Source of the DNA: Olsenella massiliensis
Lineage (GTDB): Bacteria > Actinomycetota > Coriobacteriia > Coriobacteriales > Atopobiaceae
Direction: 5' to 3'
DNA length: 64,000 bases
Assembly (NCBI RefSeq): GCF_001457795.1
Contig: NZ_LN898210.1
Span: forward strand, 124,001-188,000
Part shown: positions 1-8,961 of the stretch, piece after piece
Layout of the letters: the number at the start of each line of letters is the position of its first letter
Position numbering within the stretch: the first letter of the stretch is position 1
The notes under the pieces: generated by a model
The model's input: the letters and a program-made list of their open reading frames with translations, nothing else
What the model was told of the DNA's origin: nothing
The model's database searches: none
Made by a program: the position numbers and the translations under genes

Positions 1-2
1 TC

Positions 3-1502
3 AGGTCAAACGAGGGCTCTCTTGCCTCCAACGGGTCCCTCTGCGTCAAGACGGGCGCCTACACCGGCCGCTCCCCGCACGACCGCTTCATCGTGGACAC
101 GCCGGACGTCCATGACGTCATCGCGTGGGGCGCCGCGAACAAGCCGTTCGCCGTGGAGGACTACCAGCGCGTCAAGCAGGCCGTCTGCGACTATCTCAAG
201 GTGCGCGACCTGTACATCGTCCACGCCATCGCCGGCGCCGACCGTCGCTGGTGCCGCAAGTTCCTGGTGGTGTGCGAGAGGGCCAGCCAGGCCCTCTTTG
301 CCCGTCAGCTGCTCGTCAGGCCCTCACGACGTCAGCTCGCGGACTTTGAGCCCCAGGACTTCAGCGTGCTGGTTGCCCCGGGCCTCAAGCTGGATCCGTC
401 CGTGCATCACACGCATTCCGAGGCGGCCGTCCTCATCAACTTCGAGACCCACGAGATCATCGTCGCGGGCACCATGTACTCCGGCGAGATCAAGAAGGCC
501 GTCTTCTCGGTCATGAACTACCTCCTGCCCGTCGAGGACAACGTGCTGCCCATGCACTCCTCGGCCAACATGGACCCCGTGACGGGCGAGACGGCCGTGT
601 TCTTTGGCCTTTCGGGCACGGGCAAGACGACCCTCTCGGCCGACCCCCAGCGCATGCTCATCGGTGACGACGAGCACGGCTGGGCGGAGAACAGCGTCTT
701 CAACCTCGAGGGCGGCTGCTATGCCAAGGCCATCCGCATCTCCGCGGTGACGGAGCCCGAGATCTTTGACGCCATTCGCTTTGGCAGCATCTGCGAGAAC
801 GTCGTGATCGACCCCGTCACCCGCAGGCCCGACTTCTTCGACGGTTCGCTCACCGAGAACACCCGCGCCGCCTATCCCATCGACTACATCAAGAACGCCC
901 AGGTCATGGGGCAGGGACGCTATCCCAATGTGGTGATCTTCCTCACCTGCGACTCCTTTGGCGTCCTGCCGCCCATCTCGCGTCTGGGCCGGGATGGCGC
1001 CATGTATCACTTCCTCTCGGGCTTCACCAGCAAGGTGGCCGGCACGGAGCGCGGCGTCAACCAGCCGGTCCCCACCTTCTCCACGCTCTTTGGCGAGCCG
1101 TTCATGCCCCTTTCGCCGCTGTGGTATGCCGACATGTTTGGCGCCAAGATGGAACGCTCGGGAACGCGCGTCTATCTGATCAACACCGGCTGGACGGGCG
1201 GCTCCTACGGCACGGGTGCGCGCATGGACCTCGCGTCCACGCGCCTCATGGTGAGCGCGGCGCTCTCCGGCAGCGTGGAAGACGCCACGTTCGTCCACGA
1301 CCCGGTCCTCAACGTCGACGTCCCCCAGCACGTTGACGGTGTTGACCCCCACATCCTCAACCCGCGGGACACCTGGCTCGACAAGGCGGAGTACGACCGG
1401 GCGGCGTGCGCCCTCGCCCAGATGTTCGTGGACAACGCCAACGCAAAGTACCCCGACATGACCGACGCGGTGCGCGCCGCCGGACCTCAGCCCCAGGCGT
1501 AG
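3..1502 (+). CDS. pckA: Phosphoenolpyruvate carboxykinase (ATP), 5' truncated
   Basis: ATP-dependent PEP carboxykinase, which interconverts oxaloacetate plus ATP with PEP, CO2 and ADP in the cytosol. The open frame runs from the left window edge, so roughly the first 30-40 codons are missing; about 499 codons are visible against roughly 530 for the family. Visible landmarks are the TGRSPHDRFIV substrate-binding segment near the start, the kinase P-loop GLSGTGKTTLSADP near base 606, the DDEHGW metal-binding motif near base 666, and NTGWTGGSYGTG near base 1180. In fermenting anaerobes this enzyme often works towards oxaloacetate, capturing ATP while fixing CO2; the direction here is inference. 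Identification is certain. Confidence 0.97.
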   Translation, partial: RSNEGSLASNGSLCVKTGAYTGRSPHDRFIVDTPDVHDVIAWGAANKPFAVEDYQRVKQAVCDYLKVRDLYIVHAIAGADRRWCRKFLVVCERASQALFARQLLVRPSRRQLADFEPQDFSVLVAPGLKLDPSVHHTHSEAAVLINFETHEIIVAGTMYSGEIKKAVFSVMNYLLPVEDNVLPMHSSANMDPVTGETAVFFGLSGTGKTTLSADPQRMLIGDDEHGWAENSVFNLEGGCYAKAIRISAVTEPEIFDAIRFGSICENVVIDPVTRRPDFFDGSLTENTRAAYPIDYIKNAQVMGQGRYPNVVIFLTCDSFGVLPPISRLGRDGAMYHFLSGFTSKVAGTERGVNQPVPTFSTLFGEPFMPLSPLWYADMFGAKMERSGTRVYLINTGWTGGSYGTGARMDLASTRLMVSAALSGSVEDATFVHDPVLNVDVPQHVDGVDPHILNPRDTWLDKAEYDRAACALAQMFVDNANAKYPDMTDAVRAAGPQPQA

Positions 1503-1613
1503 GACTAAGATGCGGGCCTGACGCCGGAGCTGTCGCGCCGCCGTCGTCATGCGGCGCCGACCGCGGTCGCGCCGTCGGCAGGGGCGCGACGCAAGAAAGG
1601 GAAGGAGTTCGTC

Positions 1614-1799
1614 GTGGCGACCGACGAGATCAGCGGGGACGCGCTCGACGCGTATCTTCTGCAGCCCGACTGCCCTCAGTGCGGGAGCGATGACGTGGAG
1701 CTGCTGAGCACCATGAGCGACGGCGGCGGAGGCACGATCTGCCAGTACGTCTGCCGCAGGTGCGGGCACGTCTGGGCCGAGACGCGCCCGGGGCGCTGA
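1614..1799 (+). CDS. Small zinc-ribbon protein
   Basis: A 61-residue protein starting at GTG with GAAGGAG about 8 bases upstream. It contains CPQC (residues 20-23) and CRRC (near residue 47), each a CxxC pair, giving a four-cysteine zinc ribbon of the kind seen in small nucleic-acid-binding or transcription-accessory proteins. No catalytic motif is visible. It follows pckA by about 110 bases on the same strand, so it may be read from the pckA transcript, though no linkage is proven. Function unknown. Confidence 0.7.
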   Translation: MATDEISGDALDAYLLQPDCPQCGSDDVELLSTMSDGGGGTICQYVCRRCGHVWAETRPGR

Positions 1800-1898
1800 C
1801 GCCCGCGACGTCACGACGCCGATTAGCGGCGCCGCCATCGACTCGTCGTGTCAATCCGTCAAGCGGCGGGTCATCATGTGAGGGGAGTGTGATGCGCC

Positions 1899-2255
1899 AT
1901 GCCCGACATCGCGCTCAAACGCGTGTATGAGAAGCCGAGTCCCCGGGACGGGCTGCGCGTGCTGGTGGACAGGCTCTGGCCACGAGGCATCTCCAAACAG
2001 CGGGCGCAGCTTGACCTGTGGGACAAGGACGTGGCACCCAGCGTTGAGCTCAGGACGTCCTGGCATCGCGGTGACGTGAGCTTCGAGGACTTCTCCGCGG
2101 CCTATCGCGCCGAGCTTGCGGCCAGCGGCGCGGCGCGGCGACTTTTGGGTTGGGCGGACTCTGCTCCGAGGATGTCCCTGATCTTTGCCGCCAGAGACGA
2201 GCGCATGAACCATGTCGTCGTCCTTGCCGACGTGCTGCGGGCGTTGTCGTCGTAG
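1899..2255 (+). CDS. DUF488 (YeaO-like) protein
   Basis: A 118-residue protein of the DUF488/YeaO family. The diagnostic segment VLVDRLWPRGISK is at residues 23-35, followed by DLWDKDVAPS and the ELRTSWHR stretch, all typical of the family. Length matches family members of about 115-120 residues, so it looks complete. The biochemical role of the family is not established. It is followed by a strong hairpin and then by pta on the opposite strand. Confidence 0.88.
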   Translation: MPDIALKRVYEKPSPRDGLRVLVDRLWPRGISKQRAQLDLWDKDVAPSVELRTSWHRGDVSFEDFSAAYRAELAASGAARRLLGWADSAPRMSLIFAARDERMNHVVVLADVLRALSS

Positions 2256-2313
2256 GGATGTCGCCCAACCTGACGCTCGAGCATGTGCATGGCGTGAGGG
2301 CGTCTCAGACAAC

Positions 2314-2343
2314 GGGACCCCTCCCGAGGGCGGGAGGGGTCCC
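2314..2343. terminator. Convergent hairpin between DUF488 gene and pta
   Basis: GGGACCCCTCCCG and CGGGAGGGGTCCC form a near-perfect 13-bp stem with a short loop, placed between two converging genes. There is no clear T tract on either side, so it may act as a bidirectional terminator or a transcript-end stabiliser rather than a classical intrinsic terminator. Confidence 0.6.
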
Positions 2344-2401
2344 GGTCGTGCTGTGGGGCGCATGGCGCGCACCGCCGGCGCGTGCGGGCGGCCTGCCGTG
2401 G

Positions 2402-3409
2402 CTAGGCCTCGGACTCGGCCTTTGCCTTGGCGGCATCCATCATCTGGGCCTGGACGCAGGTGATGGCGATGACGCCCACGATGTCGTCGGACGAGCAGCC
2501 GCGGGACAGGTCGTTGACGGGCTTCGCGATGCCCTGGAGCAGCGGTCCGTACGCCTCCGCGTCACCAAAGCGCTGGACGAGCTTGTAGGAGATGTTGCCG
2601 CAGGCCAGGTCGGGGAAGATCATGATGTTGACCTTGCCGGCGACGTGCGAGTGCGGCGCCTTGATGGTGGCGACCTCGGGCACGAGCGCGGCGTCAACCT
2701 GCAGGTCGCCGTCAAGCTCAAGCTCGGGGTAGCGCTTGTTCGCGAGCCGGGTGGCCTCCTGCATCTTGTCAGGCACCGCACCCTTGGCGGACCCCATGGT
2801 GGTGAAGGACATCATGCCGATCCGAGGCTCGTCCTCCATGAAGCCCCGCCAGGTCTTGGCCGTGGACGCGGCGATCTCCACGAGCTCCTCGGCGGTGGGG
2901 TCGATGTTGAGGCCGCTGTCCGCAAAGATGAGGGTGCCCTTGTCGCCATACTCGTGCTTGGGCGAGCAGACCACGAAGAAGGCCGAGACGAGCTTGGCGT
3001 CCGGGGCGGTCTTCAGGATCTGAAGCGCGGGGCGCAGCGTGTTGGCCGTGGAGTGGCAGGCACCGGAGACCAGGCCGTCGGCGTCGCCCATCTTGACCAT
3101 CATCATGCCAAAGTAGGTGGCGTCGTTCATGCTCTCGCGCGCCTGGACGATCGTCACGCCCTTGCGGGCGCGCAGCTTGGCGAACTTCTGTGCGTAGGCC
3201 TCATGCTTGTCGGAGTGGCGCGGGTTGATGACGGTCGCGCCGGGGACGTCAACCTTGTCGGAATCGCCCAGGATCACGATGTTGGCGATGCCGGCCGCAA
3301 GGGCCTTCTTGGCGGCCTCGATGACGCGGGGATCTTCGCTCTCGGGCAGGACGATGGTCTTCTTCTGCTTCTTCGCCCGGTCCTTGACCTTCTCGATCCA
3401 CTCACTCAT
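2402..3409 (-). CDS. pta: Phosphate acetyltransferase
   Basis: Converts acetyl-CoA and phosphate to acetyl phosphate and CoA, the first step of the Pta-AckA acetate/ATP pathway. The 335-residue protein fits the short Pta form with only the catalytic PTA_PTB domain. Typical motifs are KTIVLPESEDPRV near the N-terminus, DADGLVSGACHSTANTLRP in the middle, and the C-terminal region ending in ITCVQAQMMDAAK. The open frame extends further upstream, but ATG at 3409 is preferred: it gives the standard family N-terminus and has GGAG just upstream. ackA is not in this window. Transcribed divergently from glf. Confidence 0.95.
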   Translation of the reverse strand: MSEWIEKVKDRAKKQKKTIVLPESEDPRVIEAAKKALAAGIANIVILGDSDKVDVPGATVINPRHSDKHEAYAQKFAKLRARKGVTIVQARESMNDATYFGMMMVKMGDADGLVSGACHSTANTLRPALQILKTAPDAKLVSAFFVVCSPKHEYGDKGTLIFADSGLNIDPTAEELVEIAASTAKTWRGFMEDEPRIGMMSFTTMGSAKGAVPDKMQEATRLANKRYPELELDGDLQVDAALVPEVATIKAPHSHVAGKVNIMIFPDLACGNISYKLVQRFGDAEAYGPLLQGIAKPVNDLSRGCSSDDIVGVIAITCVQAQMMDAAKAKAESEA

Positions 3410-3503
3410 GGGATGCTCCAATCGACAGACGGTATGGGTGCGCGGGTCCTGACCACTCGAAGCGAAGATGAACGTATGCTGGTGTTTAGGCCAACGCATC
3501 TCC

Positions 3504-3548
3504 ATTATACAAACGCGTGATAGAATCAGACCGCCAATCGTTTGGCGG
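3504..3548. promoter_or_regulatory. pta promoter -10 element and divergent-region palindrome
   Basis: On the minus strand a perfect TATAAT lies at 3509-3504, about 95 bases upstream of the pta start; no good -35 is evident. At 3531-3548 an inverted repeat CCGCCAA-TCGT-TTGGCGG lies between pta and the divergent glf. The spacing suits an operator or a short hairpin in the shared intergenic region. The factor that might bind it is unknown. Confidence 0.45.
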
Positions 3549-3634
3549 TGACTGTGCGTCGGTAAATGATATTGCGTTCACCGCATTTTATCGGGCCGCG
3601 TGCGAGCTGCGGCAGAATTGAAGGAGTCTACAGC

Positions 3635-4834
3635 ATGAGCATCAGCCATGGCCTTCCCGAGGGGTTCAGCCCTCAGTCGTACGACGCGATCGTCGTCGGT
3701 GCCGGGTATGCCGGAGCCGTGTGCGCGCGTCGCCTTACCGAGGCCTGTGGCAGCAAGGTGGCCGTCGTGGAGCGTCGCTCGCACATCGCCGGCAACGCGT
3801 ACGACTACGAGGACGAGGCGGGCGTTCTCGTCCACAAGTACGGCCCGCACATCTATCACACCGCCGACGAACGCGTGCATGAGTTTCTCTCGCGCTTCAC
3901 CTCGTGGACCGACTACTCGCACAAGGTCCTCGCCAACGTGCATGGTACGCTCATGCCGGTTCCCTTCAACCATCGGAGCTTGAGGCTCGCCTTTGGCGAC
4001 GAGCGGGGCGAGGAGCTCTACCAGAAGCTCGTGGCGACCTTCGGCGAGAACAAGAAGGTCCCCATCCTGGAGCTGCGTCGCAAGAACGACCCCGACCTCG
4101 AGGAGGTCGCGGACTATGTGTACGAGAACGTCTTTCTGCACTACACCATGAAGCAGTGGGGCAAGACGCCCGACCAGATCGACGCGGCCGTCACCTCGCG
4201 GGTGCCCGTCTTCGTCGGAGACGACGACCGCTACTTTCCCCAGGCCCCCCATCAGGGCATGCCCGCGGAGGGCTACACGACGCTCTTCGAGCACATGCTC
4301 GACCACGACCTCATCAACGTGTTCCTCGACGTGGACGTGCGCGACATCCTCAAGGTCAAGGAGAGCACGGTCGAGGTGTGCGGCAAGCCCTACGGCGGGG
4401 AGGTCATCTACACGGGCGCCCTCGACGAGCTCTTTGACCTGGATTTGGGCGCGTTGCCCTACCGCACGGTGGACATGGTCTTCGAGACGCTCGACATGGA
4501 CCAGTTCCAGCCGGTCGGCACGGTCAACTACACCGTGAGCGAGAACTTCACCCGCATCACGGAGTTCAAGAATATGACGGGCCAGGTGGTCCCGGGCAAG
4601 ACCACCATCCTGCGCGAGTACTCGCGCGAGTATCTTCCCGGCGTGGGCGAGACCCCCTATTACGTCATCGGCAACGCCAAGAATCGCGAGCTCTACCAGG
4701 CCTATCGCGACCGCGTCCGTGGGGTGCTCAACTTCCACGTGGTCGGCCGGCTTGCCGAGTACCGCTACTACGACATGGACGGGGTCGTCGCCTCCGCCCT
4801 CGAGCTTTCCGACGAGATCATTCAGAGCCACTAG
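3635..4834 (+). CDS. glf: UDP-galactopyranose mutase
   Basis: FAD-dependent enzyme that converts UDP-galactopyranose to UDP-galactofuranose, precursor of galactofuranose in cell-surface glycans. The 399-residue protein starts at ATG 3635 with AAGGAG at 3621-3626. It opens with the Rossmann dinucleotide-binding motif IVVGAGYAGAVCARRL, followed by VVERRSHIAGNAYDY and GPHIYHT, then the family's TMKQWGKTP and FPQAPHQGMPAEGYT segments. It is followed after 36 bases by a glycosyltransferase on the same strand, suggesting a surface-polysaccharide unit. Confidence 0.96.
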   Translation: MSISHGLPEGFSPQSYDAIVVGAGYAGAVCARRLTEACGSKVAVVERRSHIAGNAYDYEDEAGVLVHKYGPHIYHTADERVHEFLSRFTSWTDYSHKVLANVHGTLMPVPFNHRSLRLAFGDERGEELYQKLVATFGENKKVPILELRRKNDPDLEEVADYVYENVFLHYTMKQWGKTPDQIDAAVTSRVPVFVGDDDRYFPQAPHQGMPAEGYTTLFEHMLDHDLINVFLDVDVRDILKVKESTVEVCGKPYGGEVIYTGALDELFDLDLGALPYRTVDMVFETLDMDQFQPVGTVNYTVSENFTRITEFKNMTGQVVPGKTTILREYSREYLPGVGETPYYVIGNAKNRELYQAYRDRVRGVLNFHVVGRLAEYRYYDMDGVVASALELSDEIIQSH

Positions 4835-4870
4835 ACATTGGCAACATACCGACAGAGGTGCAGTAAACAG

Positions 4871-5905
4871 ATGCAGAAGACGATCAGCTTCGGCATACCC
4901 TGCTACAACTCAGCCGCGTACATGGACCACTGCATAGCCTCCATCATCGAGGGCAGCGGCGAGGCGGAGGACGTGCAGGTCATTGTCGTGGATGACGGGT
5001 CCGCCAAGGACGACACGCTCGCCAGGGCCCAGGAGTGGCAGCGACGGTATCCCACCATCGTCAAGGCCGTCCACCAAGAGAACGGCGGGCATGGCAAGGC
5101 GGTCCTCAAGGGCATCGAGAACGCCGACGGCGTCTACTTCAAGGTCGTCGACTCCGACGACTGGCTCGAGGCCGGCGCCCTCGCCGCCCTGCTCGAGCGC
5201 CTCCGCGCGTTCATTCGCCTGGACACCCGCGTTGACCTCGTGGTCACCAACTACGTCTACGAGCACGTGGAGGACGGCAAGCAGGTGCCCGTGGACTACG
5301 GCTTTGCCCTGCCCAAGGGCAAGATCATGGGCTGGGAGAAGATCGGCCACTTTAACCTGGCCCAGAACCTCCTCATGCACTCCCTGACCTATCGCACGGA
5401 CGTCCTGTTGGACGGCGGCGTGCCCATGCCGGCCCACACCTTCTACGTCGACAACATCTACGCCTACGTCCCGCTCCCGCGCTGCAAGACGCTCTACTAT
5501 CTTGACGTCGACCTCTATCGCTACTTCATCGGCCGGGAGGACCAGTCGGTCAACGAGAGCGTCATGGTGGGCCGCATCGACCAGCAGCTGAGGGTCACGA
5601 GCATCATGATGCACGCCTACCATCTGTACGATGACGTCGAGAGCCCCAAGCTCCGCAGCTACATGGTCGGCTACTTCACGCTGATGATGGCCGTGTGCTC
5701 CATCTTCTCGCGGCTGTCGGACAAGCCCGACGCCATGGACAACCTCGATGCGCTCTGGGCCGAGCTCAAGGAGTTTGACCCACGCATGTACCGTCGGGCG
5801 CGTCGGGGCATCGTGGGCATCAGCACCAACCTCCCGGGCAAGGGTGGCACCAAGACCACGCTGTGGATCTATCGGGTGGCCCAGAAGCTCTTCAAGTTCA
5901 ACTAG
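4871..5905 (+). CDS. Family 2 glycosyltransferase
   Basis: A 344-residue GT-A fold glycosyltransferase. The N-terminus reads ISFGIPCYNSAAYMDHCI, then VIVVDDGSAKDDT (nucleotide-sugar-binding Asp pair) and VVDSDDWLEA (metal-binding DxD-like motif). No transmembrane segment is obvious. ATG 4871 is preferred over an in-frame TTG at 4838 because it begins the family N-terminus directly. Its placement after glf suggests it transfers a sugar, possibly galactofuranose, in cell-surface glycan assembly; the substrate is inference. Confidence 0.88.
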   Translation: MQKTISFGIPCYNSAAYMDHCIASIIEGSGEAEDVQVIVVDDGSAKDDTLARAQEWQRRYPTIVKAVHQENGGHGKAVLKGIENADGVYFKVVDSDDWLEAGALAALLERLRAFIRLDTRVDLVVTNYVYEHVEDGKQVPVDYGFALPKGKIMGWEKIGHFNLAQNLLMHSLTYRTDVLLDGGVPMPAHTFYVDNIYAYVPLPRCKTLYYLDVDLYRYFIGREDQSVNESVMVGRIDQQLRVTSIMMHAYHLYDDVESPKLRSYMVGYFTLMMAVCSIFSRLSDKPDAMDNLDALWAELKEFDPRMYRRARRGIVGISTNLPGKGGTKTTLWIYRVAQKLFKFN

Positions 5906-5942
5906 GCGTCAATCGACCCGTCCCCGGCCCCGCGACGGCGAA

Positions 5943-5983
5943 CGCCCGCGACGAGCGCCCGAGGCGGGCGTCGGTCGCGGGCG
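5943..5983. terminator. Convergent hairpin between glycosyltransferase and P1 peptidase genes
   Basis: CGCCCGCGAC and GTCGCGGGCG form an outer 10-bp stem, and GCGCCCG/CGGGCG can form an inner one. It sits between two converging genes. There is no T tract. Confidence 0.45.
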
Positions 5984-6006
5984 CATGAGACCGTGCGTGC
6001 CGGTTC

Positions 6007-6984
6007 CTACGCCGGCGTCAGGTCGCGCGCGGCCTTGAGGCCATAGGCCGCCGTGGCGGCCCTGACAGCGTCGACGATGGCCTCCTCAAGAGCCGTGACG
6101 GCCAGCATGCCCACCGAGTCCACGCCCGCCTCGACGTCGCCGTGGGCCATCACGAAGACGGTGTCGCCGTCGTTGGTGGTGTGCGTGGGGACGATGGCAT
6201 GGGCGTAGGCGTCGGCCGCCATCTGGGCGACCTTGGTCGCCTGCGCCTTGGTGAGACGCGCGTTCGTGACCACGCAGGACACGGTCGTGTTGCCGCGGAT
6301 GAGGGGGTCCGCGCCCAGGGCGAGCTCAAGCGCCGCCCTCGCGTCCAGCGGCGTCGTCCCCGTCTCGTCCAAGGTTCCGGCCAGCACCCTTCCGCAGGAG
6401 GGGTCGATGACGCTGCCGCAGGCGTTGACCGCGCTGACGGCGGCGACCACGAGCTCGCCCCGGCTCGCCGCGCCCTGCCCGAGCCCTCCCTTCATGCTGC
6501 GCGTCGGGCCGGCGAACTTTCCCACCGAGCAGCCGCAGCCGGCTCCGTGGTTGCCGCTTGTGAGGGAGGCTCCCGGCTCGAGGGCCCGCGCGCACGCCCG
6601 CGCGCCCATGCTCGCGTCGGGACGCGGCGACGGCTCGCCGCAGGCAAGGTCAAACACGCAGGCGGAGCTCACGATGGGCACCAGGCCCACGCCCACGTCC
6701 AGGCCCACGCCACGACGCTCGAGCTCCTCGGCCACCCCGCAGGAGGCCGCCAGGCCGTAGGCGCTTCCGCCCGAGAGGACCACGCCGTGCAGGACCTGCA
6801 CGGTCTCCTCGGGGCGCAGCAGGTCCGTCTCGCGCGTGGCCGGAGCGCCCCCACGCACATCCACGGCGCCCACGGCGCCCTGGGGGCACAGGATGACCGT
6901 GCAGCCCGTGCCCGTCCGGGCGTTCTCCGCGCTGGCTGCGCAGAAGCCCTCGACCTGGTTGATGTCCGTGATGCGGTGTGTCAT
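6007..6984 (-). CDS. P1 family peptidase (DmpA/NylC-like N-terminal nucleophile hydrolase)
   Basis: A 325-residue member of peptidase family P1 (S58), self-processing Ntn-hydrolases acting on small peptides or amides. Landmarks are ITDINQVEGF near the N-terminus, VLHGVVLSGGSAYGLAA, the glycine-rich NHGAGCGCSVGKFAG, and THTTNDGDTVFVMA near residue 275, which resembles the segment containing the autoprocessing Thr in the NylC-like branch (family knowledge; the exact cleavage residue is inferred). ATG 6984 has GAGGAGGC upstream and is preferred over the longer open frame. It lies 80 bases downstream of maf on the same strand. Confidence 0.9.
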   Translation of the reverse strand: MTHRITDINQVEGFCAASAENARTGTGCTVILCPQGAVGAVDVRGGAPATRETDLLRPEETVQVLHGVVLSGGSAYGLAASCGVAEELERRGVGLDVGVGLVPIVSSACVFDLACGEPSPRPDASMGARACARALEPGASLTSGNHGAGCGCSVGKFAGPTRSMKGGLGQGAASRGELVVAAVSAVNACGSVIDPSCGRVLAGTLDETGTTPLDARAALELALGADPLIRGNTTVSCVVTNARLTKAQATKVAQMAADAYAHAIVPTHTTNDGDTVFVMAHGDVEAGVDSVGMLAVTALEEAIVDAVRAATAAYGLKAARDLTPA

Positions 6985-7064
6985 GCATGCCTCCTCGGCG
7001 ATGGTGTCCTCTGGGTGCGCGGATGAGGCCGCGCGCGGCCGGCCCAAGGCGCCCTTTGCGCCCC

Positions 7065-7703
7065 TCAGCCCCTCAGTGCCCGCTCCAGCAGGCTCGCGCC
7101 CGCGCCCTGGGGGCCCATGAGCTCGTCGAGCTCGCGGACGAGCCGGGAGAGGGGAAGCCCCACCACGTTCGTGTAATCGCCGCGTATGTCGCTCACGAGC
7201 AGGCCCCCGTGTCCCTGTATTCCGTAGGACCCCGCCTTGTCCATCGGCTCGCCGCTCGCCACGTAGGCGCAGACGGCCGCGTCGGAAAGCTCATGAAAGC
7301 GGACGTCGGTGGTCTCCACGAACGAACGGCGCCGCTCCCCCCATATGAGCTCGACGCCCGTCGAGACATGATGGACCCTGCCGGACAGGGCGCGCAGGGT
7401 CGCGCGGGCGTCCTCGGCGTCGCGCGGCTTGCCCAGGACGCGTCCCCCGTCAGTCCATACGGTGGTGTCGGCCGCGATCACCACGACGTGCGCGCGCTCG
7501 TCGCCGAGCATGCCCGCGCAGGCGGCGGCCTTGTCATGCGCGAGGCGCGCCACGAGGTCCCGAGGGCCCTCGTTTGCCCTGCGGCGCTCGTCCACGTTAG
7601 CCGGCCGCTGCTCAAAGCTCAGTTTGAGGCGCTCAAGAAGCTCCCGCCGACGGGGTGACGACGAGGCGAGGATGATGCGGGGGATGTCGGTTCGTGGCGT
7701 CAC
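7065..7703 (-). CDS. maf: Maf-like nucleoside triphosphate pyrophosphatase
   Basis: Maf/HAM1-superfamily pyrophosphatase that hydrolyses non-canonical nucleotides (for YhdE-like members, dTTP/UTP). The 212-residue product starts at GTG 7703 and begins with the hallmark IILASSSPRRRELL. Also visible are ADTTVWTDGG, LGKPRDAEDA, and the C-terminal GSYGIQGHGGLLV followed by GDYTNVVGLPL. The same frame is open further upstream, but only across the ferredoxin gene in a nonsense reading, so GTG 7703 with GGAGAG upstream is chosen. Confidence 0.93.
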   Translation of the reverse strand: MTPRTDIPRIILASSSPRRRELLERLKLSFEQRPANVDERRRANEGPRDLVARLAHDKAAACAGMLGDERAHVVVIAADTTVWTDGGRVLGKPRDAEDARATLRALSGRVHHVSTGVELIWGERRRSFVETTDVRFHELSDAAVCAYVASGEPMDKAGSYGIQGHGGLLVSDIRGDYTNVVGLPLSRLVRELDELMGPQGAGASLLERALRG

Positions 7704-7771
7704 GAAAGCTCTCCATAGAAAGAAGCAGGCCCCGAGAGGCCCGCTTTTGCCGTGCTCTGTCGACGCGAGAC

Positions 7772-8005
<234 letters not shown>

Positions 8006-8237
8006 TCAACCTTTGTACTATGACTCGCCCTAAAACGCTAGCGACATTGACGAAAAAGTGGAAAGTGCCGTCTGTGCAGGCAAAAAGGCGCTCGGCAGAG
8101 CCGCCAAGGCGACGCGCCTGAGAACCTGTACGTTTCGCGGGCTTTTGATTTTCGCATCCTGGGCAAACGCAAAAGGCTAGTCGTAGCAACGTACGCTTTG
8201 AACGGGGCGTCACGTGGCAAGGCCTCCGGGGCCATCG

Positions 8238-8858
8238 TCAGCGCAGGGGAAACGTTCCGCACAGGACGTATATGTTTGCCGCTGCGATGCACGTCAGGCA
8301 CAGTCCGACGACACGCGCCCGCAGGGGCCTCTTTGCCGGGTACGCCTCGATGCGCGCCTTGAAGTCCTCGAAGGTCCCCAAGGTGAAGCCCGTCTTGCTC
8401 AGCTGGACGATGATTGCCCCGTCAAAGACGACAAAGTAGAATCGCTCGCTCTCATAGCGATCCCTGATTGATGACAGAGGGAGCGTCTGCGTCTTGGCGC
8501 CGTCCTTGGCGGTGATGACGCACGCGTCGTCATGAAACTCGTAGCGGGCGACACGGTCGTCCTTGTGCACGAGCTTGACCCTCGCCTGCGTGACCTTGAC
8601 GACCTCCCTGAGCCTGATGCGCCACATGGCGAGCAGGGCTGCGCCAAGCAGCAGGTCAAGTCCGCCTAGATTCAGGAGCATGTGGCGCTGTCCCGAGAGA
8701 GACGTCAGCGCGCATACGACGGAAAGAGCGCCGAGCAGCGTCAGGACGACGCACAGCGACCGATTATACGCAGAGAAGTACGCACGGCGCAGCCATGATG
8801 ACGCATACTCCTTGATAGCGTCCTCGTCGACGGCGTACTCGTTCCTAAAGGTTCCCAT
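8238..8858 (-). CDS. YcxB-like membrane protein, function unknown
   Basis: A 206-residue protein with two adjacent hydrophobic segments in the N-terminal half (about residues 33-55 and 60-80), a soluble middle region and a further hydrophobic C-terminal segment. Order and spacing resemble the YcxB family: two N-terminal membrane helices and a cytosolic PH-like domain containing a V-x-F-DG segment. ATG 8858 has GGAGGG upstream. No enzymatic motif is visible and neighbours give no clue. Confidence 0.65.
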   Translation of the reverse strand: MGTFRNEYAVDEDAIKEYASSWLRRAYFSAYNRSLCVVLTLLGALSVVCALTSLSGQRHMLLNLGGLDLLLGAALLAMWRIRLREVVKVTQARVKLVHKDDRVARYEFHDDACVITAKDGAKTQTLPLSSIRDRYESERFYFVVFDGAIIVQLSKTGFTLGTFEDFKARIEAYPAKRPLRARVVGLCLTCIAAANIYVLCGTFPLR

Positions 8859-8961
8859 GGTTGCCCTCCAAGGTCGCTGTAGTCTCACTGATGACGGCGT
8901 GGCGCACGCGTGGCCAGCGAGTGCCCCAGACGCCCAAGCCCCGCCTTTTGACGTTCGATGC

